The notes below the pieces were generated by a model. That model was not told the origin of the DNA. It was given only the letters and a program-made list of their open reading frames with translations, and searched no databases. The position numbers and the translations under genes were made by a program. Below, piece by piece: positions 7,169-15,183 of a stretch of DNA of 45,815 bases. The stretch lies in the IMG/VR virus record IMGVR_UViG_3300045936_000079, positions 1 through 45,815 of that record; one strand, written 5' to 3'. The DNA is from a virus. Each line of letters opens with the position of its first letter. Positions within the stretch are counted from its first letter, which is position 1.

Positions 7169-9121
7169 ATGGATGATTTGAAGCTCAAGCCGCAAACGCG
7201 GCAGGTCGACGCTGCGTCGATCGAGATTCGCGAGGAAGACGAGGGCGAAATGATGGAAGAAGTGACGATCAAGGCGCCGCAACTGACTCGTGAAATGAAC
7301 GTGTCGGAGTTTGCGGCTCGCGCCGAGAAGTCTGGGCCGTATCGCATCGCGTTCTCCGCATCGTCGAGCTATCCCGTGTCGCGTTTTTTCGGCGATGAAG
7401 TTCTCGACCACTCTGGCATCCGCCTTGACAGGGTCAAGCGTGGCGCCGTGCCATTGTTGTTCAACCACGACTTTTATCAGCCGCGCGGCATGGTCGATAC
7501 AGCGAGGGTCGAGGGTGATCGGCTCCTCGTAGAAGCGCATCTGTTCGATACGCCAGAAGCCAACGAGCTGCGAGCGATGATTGACGGCGGCCTGCGCAAC
7601 GTCTCGCTCGGCTATCGACTCCACCGTGTTGAAGAGCGTGAAGACGGCGCGGTCATGGTTCGAGATTTCGAACCCTACGAAATTTCAATTGTGACGGTCC
7701 CGGCTGATCCGACGGTAGGCATCGGTCGGTCAGCCGAAGAATTTGAGGTTCGGATGATCCGAGCCACGACAACCACCGAAAGTACCGAAGTATCAATCAA
7801 GTCGGCGCAAGCCGTAGGAGGAAATACCATGTCCGACAAGGACACCGCCGCGGCGGGCGCAAGCGCCGATCAGAAAGTCTCCGCCGTCCAGGCAGAGAAG
7901 GAGCGCCGCGAGGCCATCGCCAACATCTGCAAGTCGAACAAGATCGACTCGCGGGTCGAGGCTCGGTGGGTCGAGGAAGGCACGCCACTCACCCAGGTGG
8001 CGAAGGAAGTGCTCGACGTCATGGAAGAGCGGGGTAAGGCCCGTCCGGCGGTCGTTTCGGAACTCGGCCTGTCGAAGAAGGAGTCGCAACGGTACAGCCT
8101 CTTCAAGGCGATCCGTGCGCTGCACTACGGCTCGAAGGACCAGAGCGCCGTCGCGGCGGCCGCGTTCGAGATCGAGTGCTCGAAGGCGCTGTCGGACAAG
8201 CTCAACCGGGGCGGCGGCAATACGCTGCTGGTGCCGGCTGAGGTCCTGACCCGCTCCATGTCCCAGGAGGTCATGCAGCGCGCAATGGCGACGACACCGG
8301 GCGCGAAGGGCGGTTACCTGGTCAATGTCGAGAACATGGGCTTCATTGACATCCTGCGCAACCGCAGCGTCGTCCGTAATCTCGGCGCCCGCGTCCTTTC
8401 TGGTCTCGAGGGGAACGTTGTGTTCCCGCGTCAGACCGGGGCGGCGACGCTCACGTGGCAGGCCGGCGAGCACACATCCGTGACCGCCACCGACCAGGCG
8501 CTCGGACAGCTGAGCCTCACGCCGAAGACCGCCATCGCGATCACCGACGTGAGCGAGCAGCTGCTCCGGCAGTCCTCGCCCTCGGCCGAGCAGTTCGTGA
8601 TGAGCGACCTGGCCTCCGTCGTAGCCATCGGTGTCGACCTGGCCGCACTCAAGGGCACGGGCGGAGCGCAGCCGATTGGTATCTACAACACCACCGGTGT
8701 CGACACCGGCCAGGATGCCGCGACAGCCACATACGCCAAAATCCTGGCGTTTCCGGAATCGGCAGGCAGTGTCAACGCGATCCGTGGCAACCCGGGCTGG
8801 GCGACGACCATCAGTGGTGCATCGATCCTCATGCAGCGTGCTCGGTTCTCCAATACGGACACGCCGCTGTGGGAAGGCAACCTGCTGGATGGTACCTGCG
8901 TCGGGTTCCGCGCCATGTCGACCCAGCAGCTCGCATCCGGCGAACTGATCTTCGGTTCGTGGGACGAGCTCGTGATCGGCGAATGGGGCGTGCTCGAGCT
9001 CGCTACCGACATTGGCGGCACGCGCTTCAACACAGCGACCGTTGGCATCCGGGCTATGTGGATGGTGGACGTCATGCTCCGCTACCCGCAGGCGTTCGTG
9101 GTGTCGACCAACCTGAGCTGA
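7169..9121 (+). CDS. Fused prohead protease and HK97-type major capsid protein
   Basis: The 650-residue product joins two proteins. Residues ~45-190 are an HK97-type prohead protease (peptidase S78): LLFNHD (His 100), GLRNVSLGYRL (Ser 146) and FEPYEISIVTVPADP (Glu 171) supply the expected catalytic residues. Residues ~345-650 are a major capsid protein: VFPRQTGAATLTWQAG, LSLTPKTAIAITDVSEQLL, and a C-terminal MLRYPQAFVV. Between them (221-340) lies a charged, helical, scaffold-like delta region. An in-frame ATG at 7829 (codon 221) has an ideal AGGAGG seven bases upstream, so a 430-residue scaffold-plus-capsid product is probably made too. Protease-capsid fusions are known, but pairing one with lambda-type terminase and portal is a mosaic. 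Confidence 0.92.
   Translation: MDDLKLKPQTRQVDAASIEIREEDEGEMMEEVTIKAPQLTREMNVSEFAARAEKSGPYRIAFSASSSYPVSRFFGDEVLDHSGIRLDRVKRGAVPLLFNHDFYQPRGMVDTARVEGDRLLVEAHLFDTPEANELRAMIDGGLRNVSLGYRLHRVEEREDGAVMVRDFEPYEISIVTVPADPTVGIGRSAEEFEVRMIRATTTTESTEVSIKSAQAVGGNTMSDKDTAAAGASADQKVSAVQAEKERREAIANICKSNKIDSRVEARWVEEGTPLTQVAKEVLDVMEERGKARPAVVSELGLSKKESQRYSLFKAIRALHYGSKDQSAVAAAAFEIECSKALSDKLNRGGGNTLLVPAEVLTRSMSQEVMQRAMATTPGAKGGYLVNVENMGFIDILRNRSVVRNLGARVLSGLEGNVVFPRQTGAATLTWQAGEHTSVTATDQALGQLSLTPKTAIAITDVSEQLLRQSSPSAEQFVMSDLASVVAIGVDLAALKGTGGAQPIGIYNTTGVDTGQDAATATYAKILAFPESAGSVNAIRGNPGWATTISGASILMQRARFSNTDTPLWEGNLLDGTCVGFRAMSTQQLASGELIFGSWDELVIGEWGVLELATDIGGTRFNTATVGIRAMWMVDVMLRYPQAFVVSTNLS
7816..7831 (+). 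promoter_or_regulatory. Internal ribosome binding site and ATG for a capsid-only product
   Basis: AGGAGG at 7816-7821, seven bases, then ATG 7829-7831 in frame with the capsid. It is a better initiation site than most true starts in this window and lies exactly at the end of the protease domain, so a nested capsid product of 430 residues is expected. Confidence 0.7.
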
Positions 9122-9125
9122 GGCG

Positions 9126-9383
9126 ATGAAAGTCCGCGCACTGAGGGGCGTCTGCGCCGGCGTCGGCCAATATCTCAAGGCTGGCGACGTCGTGGATCTG
9201 GACCCCGGAACCGCGAGCTTTCTGGTCAATCTCGGCAAGGCAGAGTACGTCACGGAAAAACCTGCGGCGGCAACGCCGCAGGCCTCTGCCCAGGTGGCGG
9301 CCAAGGTCGAGGATCCTCCCGAAGAGGAACCCCAGATCGAGGACGAGCCACCTTCGCCGCGACGCCGGAAAACCACCAAGTAA
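9126..9383 (+). CDS. Small head protein of unknown function
   Basis: The 85-residue protein follows the capsid gene by four bases. Residues 1-40 (MKVRALRGVCAGVGQYLKAG, then DVVDLDPGTASFLVNLGKAE) look like a short beta-rich fold that recurs directly behind capsid genes in phages of this type. The remainder is a flexible tail, rich in Ala, Pro and Glu, ending in a basic RRRKTTK. Its position suggests a head completion or capsid-stabilising role. I do not recognise a characterised family, so function is inferred from context only. A hairpin (9389-9421) follows. Confidence 0.65.
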   Translation: MKVRALRGVCAGVGQYLKAGDVVDLDPGTASFLVNLGKAEYVTEKPAAATPQASAQVAAKVEDPPEEEPQIEDEPPSPRRRKTTK

Positions 9384-9388
9384 TCCCA

Positions 9389-9421
9389 ACCGTGCAGTCG
9401 CCCGGGATTCCGGTGCACGGT
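9389..9421 (+). other. Intergenic hairpin between two head genes
   Basis: ACCGTGCA (9389-9396) and TGCACGGT (9414-9421) form a perfect 8-bp stem with a 17-base loop, followed by TAAAACC and no T run. It could be an mRNA-stabilising or processing hairpin just upstream of the 9445 gene. Confidence 0.4.
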
Positions 9422-9444
9422 AAAACCACACAAAGGACACGAAC

Positions 9445-9828
9445 ATGCTACTCAATCAAGCTTCAGCAGCGACGGCGACGTCGCTGATCGATTCCGTCTC
9501 CGCCGCAAACACCGCGGCCGCCACCAGCGGCTCCGGCAAGTGGCTGGACGTACGACCCTACGACGGCGAGATTCTGGTCACCCAGCAAATCGGTGCCGTC
9601 ACCGGCAGCATCACCGGCAAACTGCAGTCCGGATCCGACGCGAACGGCACCGGCGCTGCGGACATCTCCGGTGCCACGTTCACGGCCGTCAGCTCGGCGA
9701 ACAATACGCAGACGGTCGTGGTGGATCCGCGCAAGGTCGTCGGCGGGTTTCTGGGCTACGTTGGGACGATTGTCACCGGCCCGGCACTGGTCAGTATCGT
9801 CGCGTCCGGCAAGAAGCACGTCGTCTGA
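9445..9828 (+). CDS. Small beta-rich virion protein (head decoration candidate)
   Basis: The 127-residue product is Ser/Thr/Gly/Ala rich with alternating beta-strand patterns: KWLDVRPYDGEILVTQQIGA, then VTGSITGKLQSGSD, and VGGFLGYVGTIVTGPALVSI near the end. It has no membrane segment or signal. It sits in the head block after the capsid gene, behind a hairpin, with AAAGGA upstream of ATG 9445. Proteins of this size and pattern in this place are often capsid decoration or head-stabilising proteins; the exact role is not shown by sequence. The stop overlaps the next ATG by one base (TGATG), giving coupled translation. Confidence 0.65.
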   Translation: MLLNQASAATATSLIDSVSAANTAAATSGSGKWLDVRPYDGEILVTQQIGAVTGSITGKLQSGSDANGTGAADISGATFTAVSSANNTQTVVVDPRKVVGGFLGYVGTIVTGPALVSIVASGKKHVV

Positions 9829-10127
9829 TGTTCTCGGAAGCCGATCGCCTTGACATGCTCAAGGCGCTCGGCGCTGAGACGTTCGACACCGGCCATGCCT
9901 CGCCCCTGTGGGGCGTCCTCGAGGGTGAGTACAACGAGCCGGCGCTGACCGGTATCTCCATCGAGGGCGAGGTCCGCTGGATCGAGGCCCGGCAGTCGGA
10001 CGTTGATGCGCACGGGCTCATCAAGGGCAGCCGGCTGACCCGGATCGGAACCGGTGACGACCTGTTTGTCCGTCGCCTGGAGCCGAACCGCAGCAGCGGC
10101 TTCGTCCAGGTCTGGCTGACGTCATGA
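9828..10127 (+). CDS. Head-tail joining protein, gpFII-like
   Basis: ATG 9828 was chosen for its one-base overlap with the previous stop; the frame is open further upstream but without reason to use it. The 99-residue protein begins with MFSEADRLDMLKALGAE, followed by WGVLEGEYNEP, ISIEGEVRWIEARQSDV and TRIGTGDDLFVRRLEPN. That order matches small lambda FII-like attachment proteins, which sit on the head connector and receive the tail. Position between head and tail genes supports it. The stop overlaps the start of the tail terminator gene by four bases (ATGA). Confidence 0.65.
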   Translation: MFSEADRLDMLKALGAETFDTGHASPLWGVLEGEYNEPALTGISIEGEVRWIEARQSDVDAHGLIKGSRLTRIGTGDDLFVRRLEPNRSSGFVQVWLTS

Positions 10128-10582
10128 CACACCTGCGCCAGCAGATCCGAGACGCGGTCATCCAGGAACTGGATCCGCTTGCCGCCCAGGGCTACCTGGT
10201 AACCGCCCGCCGGGTGATCTCCCTCTCCGTGACCGAACTGCCGGCCATCGTGGTCGGCTTTTTCAATCCCGGCGGAGGCGCCATGGAGCAGGCCGAGCAG
10301 GTCAGCATGGGCAACCAGGCGACGATCGGAAGAGTCGCGAATCTGGTGGTGAGCGCAATCGTCAGGGACGACGAGGAGTTCCTGGACGACACCCTCGAAG
10401 CGCTAGCCGAGCAGATCGAAACGCACATCACGGACACGCATGGCGGCCGTGCGAAATTGACGATCCTGGAATCCACGGAAAAGGAGTTCTCAGAGATCGA
10501 CGACATACCGGTGGCCGCCATCACCCTGAATTTTCGAATCACTTACCACACGACATCGCACTATCCGTCGTCGCCGCTTTGA
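10124..10582 (+). CDS. Tail terminator protein candidate, gpU position
   Basis: The 152-residue protein starts at ATG 10124 in an ATGA overlap. It opens with a helix (HLRQQIRDAVIQELDPLAAQGYLV), then strands including VTELPAIVVGF, a long acidic helix DDTLEALAEQIETHI, and VAAITLNFRITYHT at the end. The alternation and size agree with gpU-like tail terminators, which cap the growing tail tube and fix tail length. It lies between the FII-like gene and the tail tube as U does in lambda. The family call is by order and fold pattern, not by an invariant motif. Confidence 0.55.
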   Translation: MTHLRQQIRDAVIQELDPLAAQGYLVTARRVISLSVTELPAIVVGFFNPGGGAMEQAEQVSMGNQATIGRVANLVVSAIVRDDEEFLDDTLEALAEQIETHITDTHGGRAKLTILESTEKEFSEIDDIPVAAITLNFRITYHTTSHYPSSPL

Positions 10583-10591
10583 GGAGCAAAC

Positions 10592-10999
10592 ATGGCCGAC
10601 CTATCAGTTACCCCCGCCAACGTCGTCACCGTTGACGGTACCGTTCGCCGCGGCGTAGCCGGCGGCACCGTCACGGCTGGACAGCCGGTCCGGTTTTCGA
10701 GCAATGAGCTTATTGCCGCCACCGACGCAAGCGCTGCGGGCGCGGCCGTTGCCGGCATTGCACTGCATGGTGCCTCGGACAACCAGCCGCTCGCTTACCA
10801 GACCACCGGCACGATCAACATCGGCGCCACGGTTGCGGTCGGCAAGGTCTACGTCTTGTCGACGAGCGGCGCGATTGCGCCGGTCGACGATATCGCCGGC
10901 TCCGAGTTTGTAACGGTGATCGGTGTAGGCGTCACTGCCGCGAATATCAAGCTCGGACTCTGCACCAGTGGCGTAGCTGCCGCGGGCGCTGTCGCGTAA
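10592..10999 (+). CDS. Conserved phage structural protein of unknown role
   Basis: The 135-residue Ala/Gly/Val-rich protein starts at ATG 10592 behind GAGGAG. It shows a repetitive beta pattern: VTPANVVTVDGTVRRGVAGG, TVTAGQPVRF, AGIALHGASDNQPLAYQTTG, TINIGATVAVGKVYVLST. I recognise this pattern (including GIALHGAS and GKVYVLS) from small unnamed proteins of many tailed phages. The low-complexity beta-rich make-up suggests a decoration or trimeric surface protein. It is followed by a strong terminator and then the tail tube gene, so it closes the head/connector block. No function can be assigned. Confidence 0.65.
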   Translation: MADLSVTPANVVTVDGTVRRGVAGGTVTAGQPVRFSSNELIAATDASAAGAAVAGIALHGASDNQPLAYQTTGTINIGATVAVGKVYVLSTSGAIAPVDDIAGSEFVTVIGVGVTAANIKLGLCTSGVAAAGAVA

Positions 11000-11025
11000 T
11001 CAGCCCACAACGTAAGCCAATCCCG

Positions 11026-11051
11026 AACCCGCCGAAAGGCGGGTTTTTTTT
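11026..11051 (+). terminator. Intrinsic terminator before the tail tube gene
   Basis: AACCCGCC (11026-11033), loop GAAA, GGCGGGTT (11038-11045) and eight T residues (11044-11051). The stem is the same as at 7122-7141. It is a strong stop signal inside the late operon. Confidence 0.9.
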
Positions 11052-11072
11052 CGCGCATAGGAATCAGAAACC

Positions 11073-11465
11073 ATGACGACCAGAACTGGCAACCAGGGCT
11101 ACCTCACGGCCGATGGCACGGCGATTGCCGAGCTCAAGTCGTGGTCGCTCGAAATGAACGCCGAACAGATCGACGACACCGCAATGGGCGACACGTACAA
11201 GACGAGCCGCAGCGGCATGCCGAGCGCCAACGGGCAGATCGAATGTCACGCCGACCACGCGGACGCGGGGCAGAACTCGCTCCTGCCTGGCCAGACCGTC
11301 GACCTCGTGCTCTACCCGGACGGGAACTCGACCGGCAATGAGCGGATCTCGCTCACCGCCCAGATCACCGGCCGGAGCCGCAGCGGGGCCATCGACGCGA
11401 TCCAGCCGCACACCTTCAACTACTCGCTGTCCGAGGGCACGGTCACCTTCGATACGGTGCCATGA
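11073..11465 (+). CDS. Tail tube protein (major tail protein)
   Basis: The 130-residue protein has the tail tube pattern: GYLTADGTAIAELKSWSLEM, DDTAMGDTYKTSRSGMP, NGQIECHADHADAGQ, VDLVLYPDGNS and a C-terminal FNYSLSEGTVTFDTV. Such proteins stack as hexameric rings around the tape measure. It comes directly before the chaperone pair and tape measure, the standard siphovirus order. A strong terminator just upstream suggests its transcription is set separately or depends on antitermination. The stop overlaps the next ATG (ATGA). Confidence 0.85.
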   Translation: MTTRTGNQGYLTADGTAIAELKSWSLEMNAEQIDDTAMGDTYKTSRSGMPSANGQIECHADHADAGQNSLLPGQTVDLVLYPDGNSTGNERISLTAQITGRSRSGAIDAIQPHTFNYSLSEGTVTFDTVP

Positions 11466-11806
11466 GCAAGCTCGGGGACCAGGTACGGGGCCGCCTCGAG
11501 CGGCTCGCGAAAAAGATCGAGGTCGCGGAGTGGGGCGAGGACGGAGAGCCGCTGGCGCTCTACTTCTACCCGCTCTCGATCAACGACTCGAAGAAGATCA
11601 GCGCCCACGTCAAGGGACTGTCGGACCAGTCTCGGGAGATGGAGTACGTCTATTTCATCGTGTTCAACGCCCGCACCGAGCACGGTGAGCTCGCCTTCGA
11701 CCTGGCTGATGTGGAGTGGATCAGCAACCAGCCGCTGAACCTGATTGTTGACGTCTACCTCAGCGCGAACGACCGGAAGGGATTCTCCGAAACCCTAAAA
11801 AAATGA
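11462..11806 (+). CDS. G: Tail assembly chaperone, lambda gpG-like
   Basis: The 114-residue protein starts in an ATGA overlap with the tail tube. It is acidic and helical (KSERLAK-type start aside: RGRLERLAKKIEVAEWGEDG, SINDSKKISAHVKGLSDQ, MEYVYFIVFNARTEHG). The family binds the tape measure and recruits tube subunits. Its last codons are CTA AAA AAA TGA: a perfect A AAA AAA slip heptamer (11797-11803) set against the stop. A -1 shift would extend it into the 54-residue frame that follows, giving a G-GT-type fusion, the conserved arrangement in long-tailed phages. Confidence 0.8.
   Translation: MSKLGDQVRGRLERLAKKIEVAEWGEDGEPLALYFYPLSINDSKKISAHVKGLSDQSREMEYVYFIVFNARTEHGELAFDLADVEWISNQPLNLIVDVYLSANDRKGFSETLKK
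11797..11803 (+). promoter_or_regulatory. Predicted -1 ribosomal frameshift site
   Basis: A seven-A run in register A_AAA_AAA, immediately followed by TGA in the zero frame. After a -1 shift the next codon is ATG 11803 of the downstream frame. Lambda uses GGGAAAG for the equivalent G/GT shift. The same A run also places an ATG that could start the second frame independently. Confidence 0.7.
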
Positions 11807-11967
11807 AGGCCGATGCGGCCCTGTTCGAGAGTTACGCCGTGGCGCATCGGCTGGGCATTGGCGTAACCGCCCCGCTGTCCTGCATCGACGATATGGACGC
11901 CGACGAGTTCGACAGCTGGTGCGCGTATTTCATCCTGACCGGTGAACCCCTGCGAGTGAAGTCCTGA
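11803..11967 (+). CDS. T: Second tail chaperone frame, lambda gpT-like (made by -1 frameshift)
   Basis: This 54-residue frame lies -1 relative to the gpG-like gene. It reads MKADAALFESYAVAHRLGIG, then PLSCIDDMDADEFDSWCAYF and ends LTGEPLRVKS. The DEFDSWCAYF motif is the kind seen in the downstream half of tail chaperone pairs. It is most likely expressed as the C-terminal part of a G-T fusion via the A7 slip site; the fused protein would be about 168 residues. The ATG at 11803 has no good ribosome site. The stop overlaps the tape measure ATG (TGATG at 11965-11969). Confidence 0.75.
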   Translation: MKADAALFESYAVAHRLGIGVTAPLSCIDDMDADEFDSWCAYFILTGEPLRVKS

Positions 11968-13907
11968 TGCCCGTTTTCCCAAAAGCCAAGTTTGAGATCG
12001 TCGCCGACGACAAAACGAAAAAAGGCGTCGACTCCGCGAACTCGAACCTAGAGCGGCTGAAAAAGCAGATTAGCCTGACGGGCGTTGCGTCCGTGGCGGC
12101 CGCCGGGATTGGCGGCCTGGCGGTTCTCACCGCTGCCGGCATCAAGCTGGGCACGGAGCTGGCAGAGTCTTCGGCAAAACTCGGCATCACCACTGAAGCA
12201 CTGGCGGGACTGCGGCACGCTGCGCGGCTGACAGGTGTCGAGGCCGGAACTCTCGACTCCACCCTCAGCAAGATGACCCGGAGCATCGCGGAGGCCGCGA
12301 GTGGCAGCGGCGCGGCGAACGGGGCATTGAAAGAGCTCGGACTGTCGGCGGCGGAACTAAACCGGCTTACGCCGGATCAGCAGTTTGCCAAGATCGCCGA
12401 GCAACTCTCGAAGGTAGGAACGCAGGGCGACAAGGCACGGCTAGCAGTCGACATCTTTGGTCGCAATACGGACATCCTGCGAACCCTGGACCTTGGCGCT
12501 GCCGGCCTCGATCAGGCGGCCCGGGAGGCAGAGAAATTCGGCACCGCCCTGTCCCGTGTACAGGCGACGCAGATCGACAATGCGGGCGATGCGATCGACC
12601 GGGTGAAGACAGCCACCGAGGGGCTGTCCATGCAGCTCGCCGCCCGTTTCGCGCCCGTGATTACCGAGGCCGCGAACAACATCGCCGACTTCATCGCGAC
12701 GGTGAATGAGGGTATATCGGCGCTTACCTTCTTTGCCGAGCGGTTTCTGTTCCTGGAAACCAGCATACAAAGCAAGAACCTGTCCGAACTCGGTGCCACC
12801 ACCGAACTGCTCACCGAAAAGATCGCCGAGATGCGCGTCGAGTACGAGAAGACGGTGAACCTGCCTTCCCTCGTCCCGGGCCGCGGCCGCCAACTGGAAC
12901 GCTTGAGCGACGAAATCAACCGCCTGAACGAGCGGCTCGCCGAGGCGCAGAGCCGCATTCGTGAGATCAATGCGGGCGGCGGCGAAACGGAGCTCTCCGA
13001 AATCCTGCCGGGATCCCTGCCGCAGCGGAAAGACAACTCCGGGAACCAGGCCGCACTGAATCGATTTGCGGCGGAACGTCAGAAAGCTCTCGACACCGAG
13101 CTCGAGGGCATCTTCCGGCGCGAGGAAGCCGAGGCAGAAGCATCCCGGCGTGATGCCGAACGGCGCGCCGCCGAACTCGACGCCATCCGCGAGGGGTTCA
13201 AGACGCGGGAACAGATCGAGCTCGAGGCCTTCGCCCGTCGCGACCAGATCATTCGCGACAACATGGATGCGGGTATCGAGCGCGACGCGCTCCTGCTCGC
13301 GAACGACCAGGCGCGGGCACAGTTCCGCATTGACCTGGCGCGCTATGAGCAGGAAGAGATCAACCGAGCCGTTGAAGAGGGAATCGCGACCAGGGAACAG
13401 TGGGAGAAGGCGGCCGCAATTTCCAAGGCGAAGTTCGTGCTAGGGAGCCTTCAGAGCCTTACCGCCGGCGTCGCCACGCATGACAAACGTATGTTTGCGC
13501 TCAATAAGGCCGCGGCGATAGGAAACGCCATTGTAAACATCCATGAGGGTATAACGAAGGCGCTAGCAGCGGCACCGCCGCCGTTCAACATTGCGCTGGC
13601 CGCAATCACCGCTGCCGCCGGCGCCGCACAGATCTCCGCGATCCGATCGACCTCTTTCGGCTCCGGATCTACCCCGAGCGCCGTCGGATCTACGCCGACG
13701 CTGGGCGGTCAGCCGCTGCCGTCACAGTCCTCTACGGCTGGCGGCACGAGTACCCGAGAGCCTAACCGAATCATCGAAGTCACCATCAACGGCACGGTGG
13801 CCGGTTCCGACAGCGTGAAGAAAATTCTGCAGGACCTGTTCGATTCCGACGACGTGGTCATCAAGGGCGGTTCCCGCCAGGCCAGCACAATCCGGAATGG
13901 AATATGA
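11967..13907 (+). CDS. H: Tail tape measure protein
   Basis: The 646-residue protein has typical tape measure architecture: an N-terminal KAKFEIVADDKTKKGVDSAN, a hydrophobic Ala/Gly segment (residues ~37-60), a central region LGITTEALAGLRHAARLTGV with FGRNTDILRTL, long charged coiled coils (residues ~290-460, rich in Glu/Arg/Ala), and a hydrophobic C-terminal part (IALAAITAAAGAAQISAIRS) followed by a Ser/Thr/Gly linker. It sets tail length. With the usual ~1.5 angstrom per residue, the tail would be roughly 95-100 nm. It is shorter than lambda gpH (853). Start ATG 11967 overlaps the gpT-like stop. Confidence 0.93.
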   Translation: MPVFPKAKFEIVADDKTKKGVDSANSNLERLKKQISLTGVASVAAAGIGGLAVLTAAGIKLGTELAESSAKLGITTEALAGLRHAARLTGVEAGTLDSTLSKMTRSIAEAASGSGAANGALKELGLSAAELNRLTPDQQFAKIAEQLSKVGTQGDKARLAVDIFGRNTDILRTLDLGAAGLDQAAREAEKFGTALSRVQATQIDNAGDAIDRVKTATEGLSMQLAARFAPVITEAANNIADFIATVNEGISALTFFAERFLFLETSIQSKNLSELGATTELLTEKIAEMRVEYEKTVNLPSLVPGRGRQLERLSDEINRLNERLAEAQSRIREINAGGGETELSEILPGSLPQRKDNSGNQAALNRFAAERQKALDTELEGIFRREEAEAEASRRDAERRAAELDAIREGFKTREQIELEAFARRDQIIRDNMDAGIERDALLLANDQARAQFRIDLARYEQEEINRAVEEGIATREQWEKAAAISKAKFVLGSLQSLTAGVATHDKRMFALNKAAAIGNAIVNIHEGITKALAAAPPPFNIALAAITAAAGAAQISAIRSTSFGSGSTPSAVGSTPTLGGQPLPSQSSTAGGTSTREPNRIIEVTINGTVAGSDSVKKILQDLFDSDDVVIKGGSRQASTIRNGI

Positions 13908-14320
13908 CGGCGGTTATCTACACGGCGAGCCAGTCGATCCTGCCTGGGCACTCCGCCTCGAGCGACTACTCGCTGGACCTTCGCATGATCGACGCCGAGC
14001 CGACGAGATTGGTACAGCGCAGCGACCAGCAGGCATTGAGCGGGCGCCGCGAGGTGCTCGTCTGGAATCGACGGGACGGCCTGAACATCACTATCGGTTC
14101 TTACCCAGAAGTCAGCACCGAGAGCGCCGCCGTGATCGAGTTTCTCGACTCTGTCTCGGGCGGCGAGCCGTTCGTGTTCGATAGGTGGGGCCGCGCGGGC
14201 GCACCCGCAAATCCTCGCAATGCCGTGATGCTGTCCGCCTATACCGTCATCCGCTACGGGCGGGTAGCAGGAGAGGGTAACGACCTGATGCGCTACTCGT
14301 TTGCCATCGAGTTCATTTAA
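13904..14320 (+). CDS. Distal tail / tail-tip protein
   Basis: The 138-residue product directly follows the tape measure (ATGA overlap) and overlaps the next start by one base (TAATG). It reads VIYTASQSILPGHSASSDYS, then RSDQQALSGRREVLVWNRRD, and VIEFLDSVSGGEPFVFDRWG, with YSFAIEFI at the end. This beta-rich pattern recurs in tail-tip proteins behind the tape measure in siphoviruses and would be equivalent to the lambda M/L or distal tail position, forming the ring joining tube and tip. The precise homologue is not certain. Confidence 0.6.
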   Translation: MTAVIYTASQSILPGHSASSDYSLDLRMIDAEPTRLVQRSDQQALSGRREVLVWNRRDGLNITIGSYPEVSTESAAVIEFLDSVSGGEPFVFDRWGRAGAPANPRNAVMLSAYTVIRYGRVAGEGNDLMRYSFAIEFI

Positions 14321-15183
14321 TGCGCATCGATTCAGCGGAGTTCGCGGCGCAGAACGCGGCGCCGGCGAAGTCCATGCGCCTGGTGGTCCGGCTCGTGTTC
14401 GACGTCGAGTCGATCTACGCCACGAGTGACCCGAATATGGTCAACGTACCTGGCGTCCCGATACTCGGCTGCATCCAGAACGTGTCCGGAGTGTCGCAGG
14501 AGATACACCCGGACGAGGGCCGGGCGACGATCGGCAGCCTGTCGTTCTCTCTGGTCGATCTGGAAAGCCAGGTCAGCAGCGAACTCCGGGACCAGCTGCA
14601 GACGAACATGCAGGACCTGCGCGGACGAACCGTGCAGCTCCGGTTCGGCTATACGGCCGACTACAACGACACGGTCCCTGTGATGACCCAGGTGGTCACG
14701 TCGCCCGAATACCAGGACGGGGCCTACAACGTCACCTGTGCCGATATCCAGCGCATCATGCGCAAGACGATCTTCGACGCCAAGGTCACGAACCTGCGTC
14801 TGTCAGTCGATGACAACGACACGACAATCCCGGTGCAGAGCACGACCAACTTCCAGACGGTCTTCCACGGGCCGAGCTATTCGGATGCTCCGAACCAGAC
14901 CGTCGGCTACGTCCGCATCGACGACGAGGTGATCCGGTACACGGGCAAGACCTCGATTACGTTCACTGGCTGTACCCGCGGTGTTTTCAACACCATTGCG
15001 GCCGCTCACAAGGTCGATCCTGACGCCGCCGACGAGCGGCAGCCCAAGGTCGAGGAGTTCATCTACCTGGAACTGCCCGGCCCGAAGATGGCTAGGGCGA
15101 TCCTGACCGGTGAGCTCGAGGGCGATGCTGCGTTCCTGCCGCCTCACTGGTGTCTCGAAATTGATTCTGCACTGGTGGCGTAA
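14320..15183 (+). CDS. Tail-tip / baseplate hub protein, N-terminal part
   Basis: The 287-residue protein is beta-rich: SMRLVVRLVFDVESIYATSD, DEGRATIGSLSFSLVDLES, VTSPEYQDGAYNVTCADIQR, VGYVRIDDEVIRYTGKTSIT, FTGCTRGVFNTIAAAHKVD. The SLSFSLVD and ADIQRIMR elements resemble hub-type tail proteins. It lies between the distal tail protein and the large tail-tip protein, each joined by a one-base stop/start overlap. The close coupling suggests the 14320 and 15183 products act together, possibly as two halves of one hub. Function is inferred from position and fold pattern. Confidence 0.6.
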   Translation: MRIDSAEFAAQNAAPAKSMRLVVRLVFDVESIYATSDPNMVNVPGVPILGCIQNVSGVSQEIHPDEGRATIGSLSFSLVDLESQVSSELRDQLQTNMQDLRGRTVQLRFGYTADYNDTVPVMTQVVTSPEYQDGAYNVTCADIQRIMRKTIFDAKVTNLRLSVDDNDTTIPVQSTTNFQTVFHGPSYSDAPNQTVGYVRIDDEVIRYTGKTSITFTGCTRGVFNTIAAAHKVDPDAADERQPKVEEFIYLELPGPKMARAILTGELEGDAAFLPPHWCLEIDSALVA

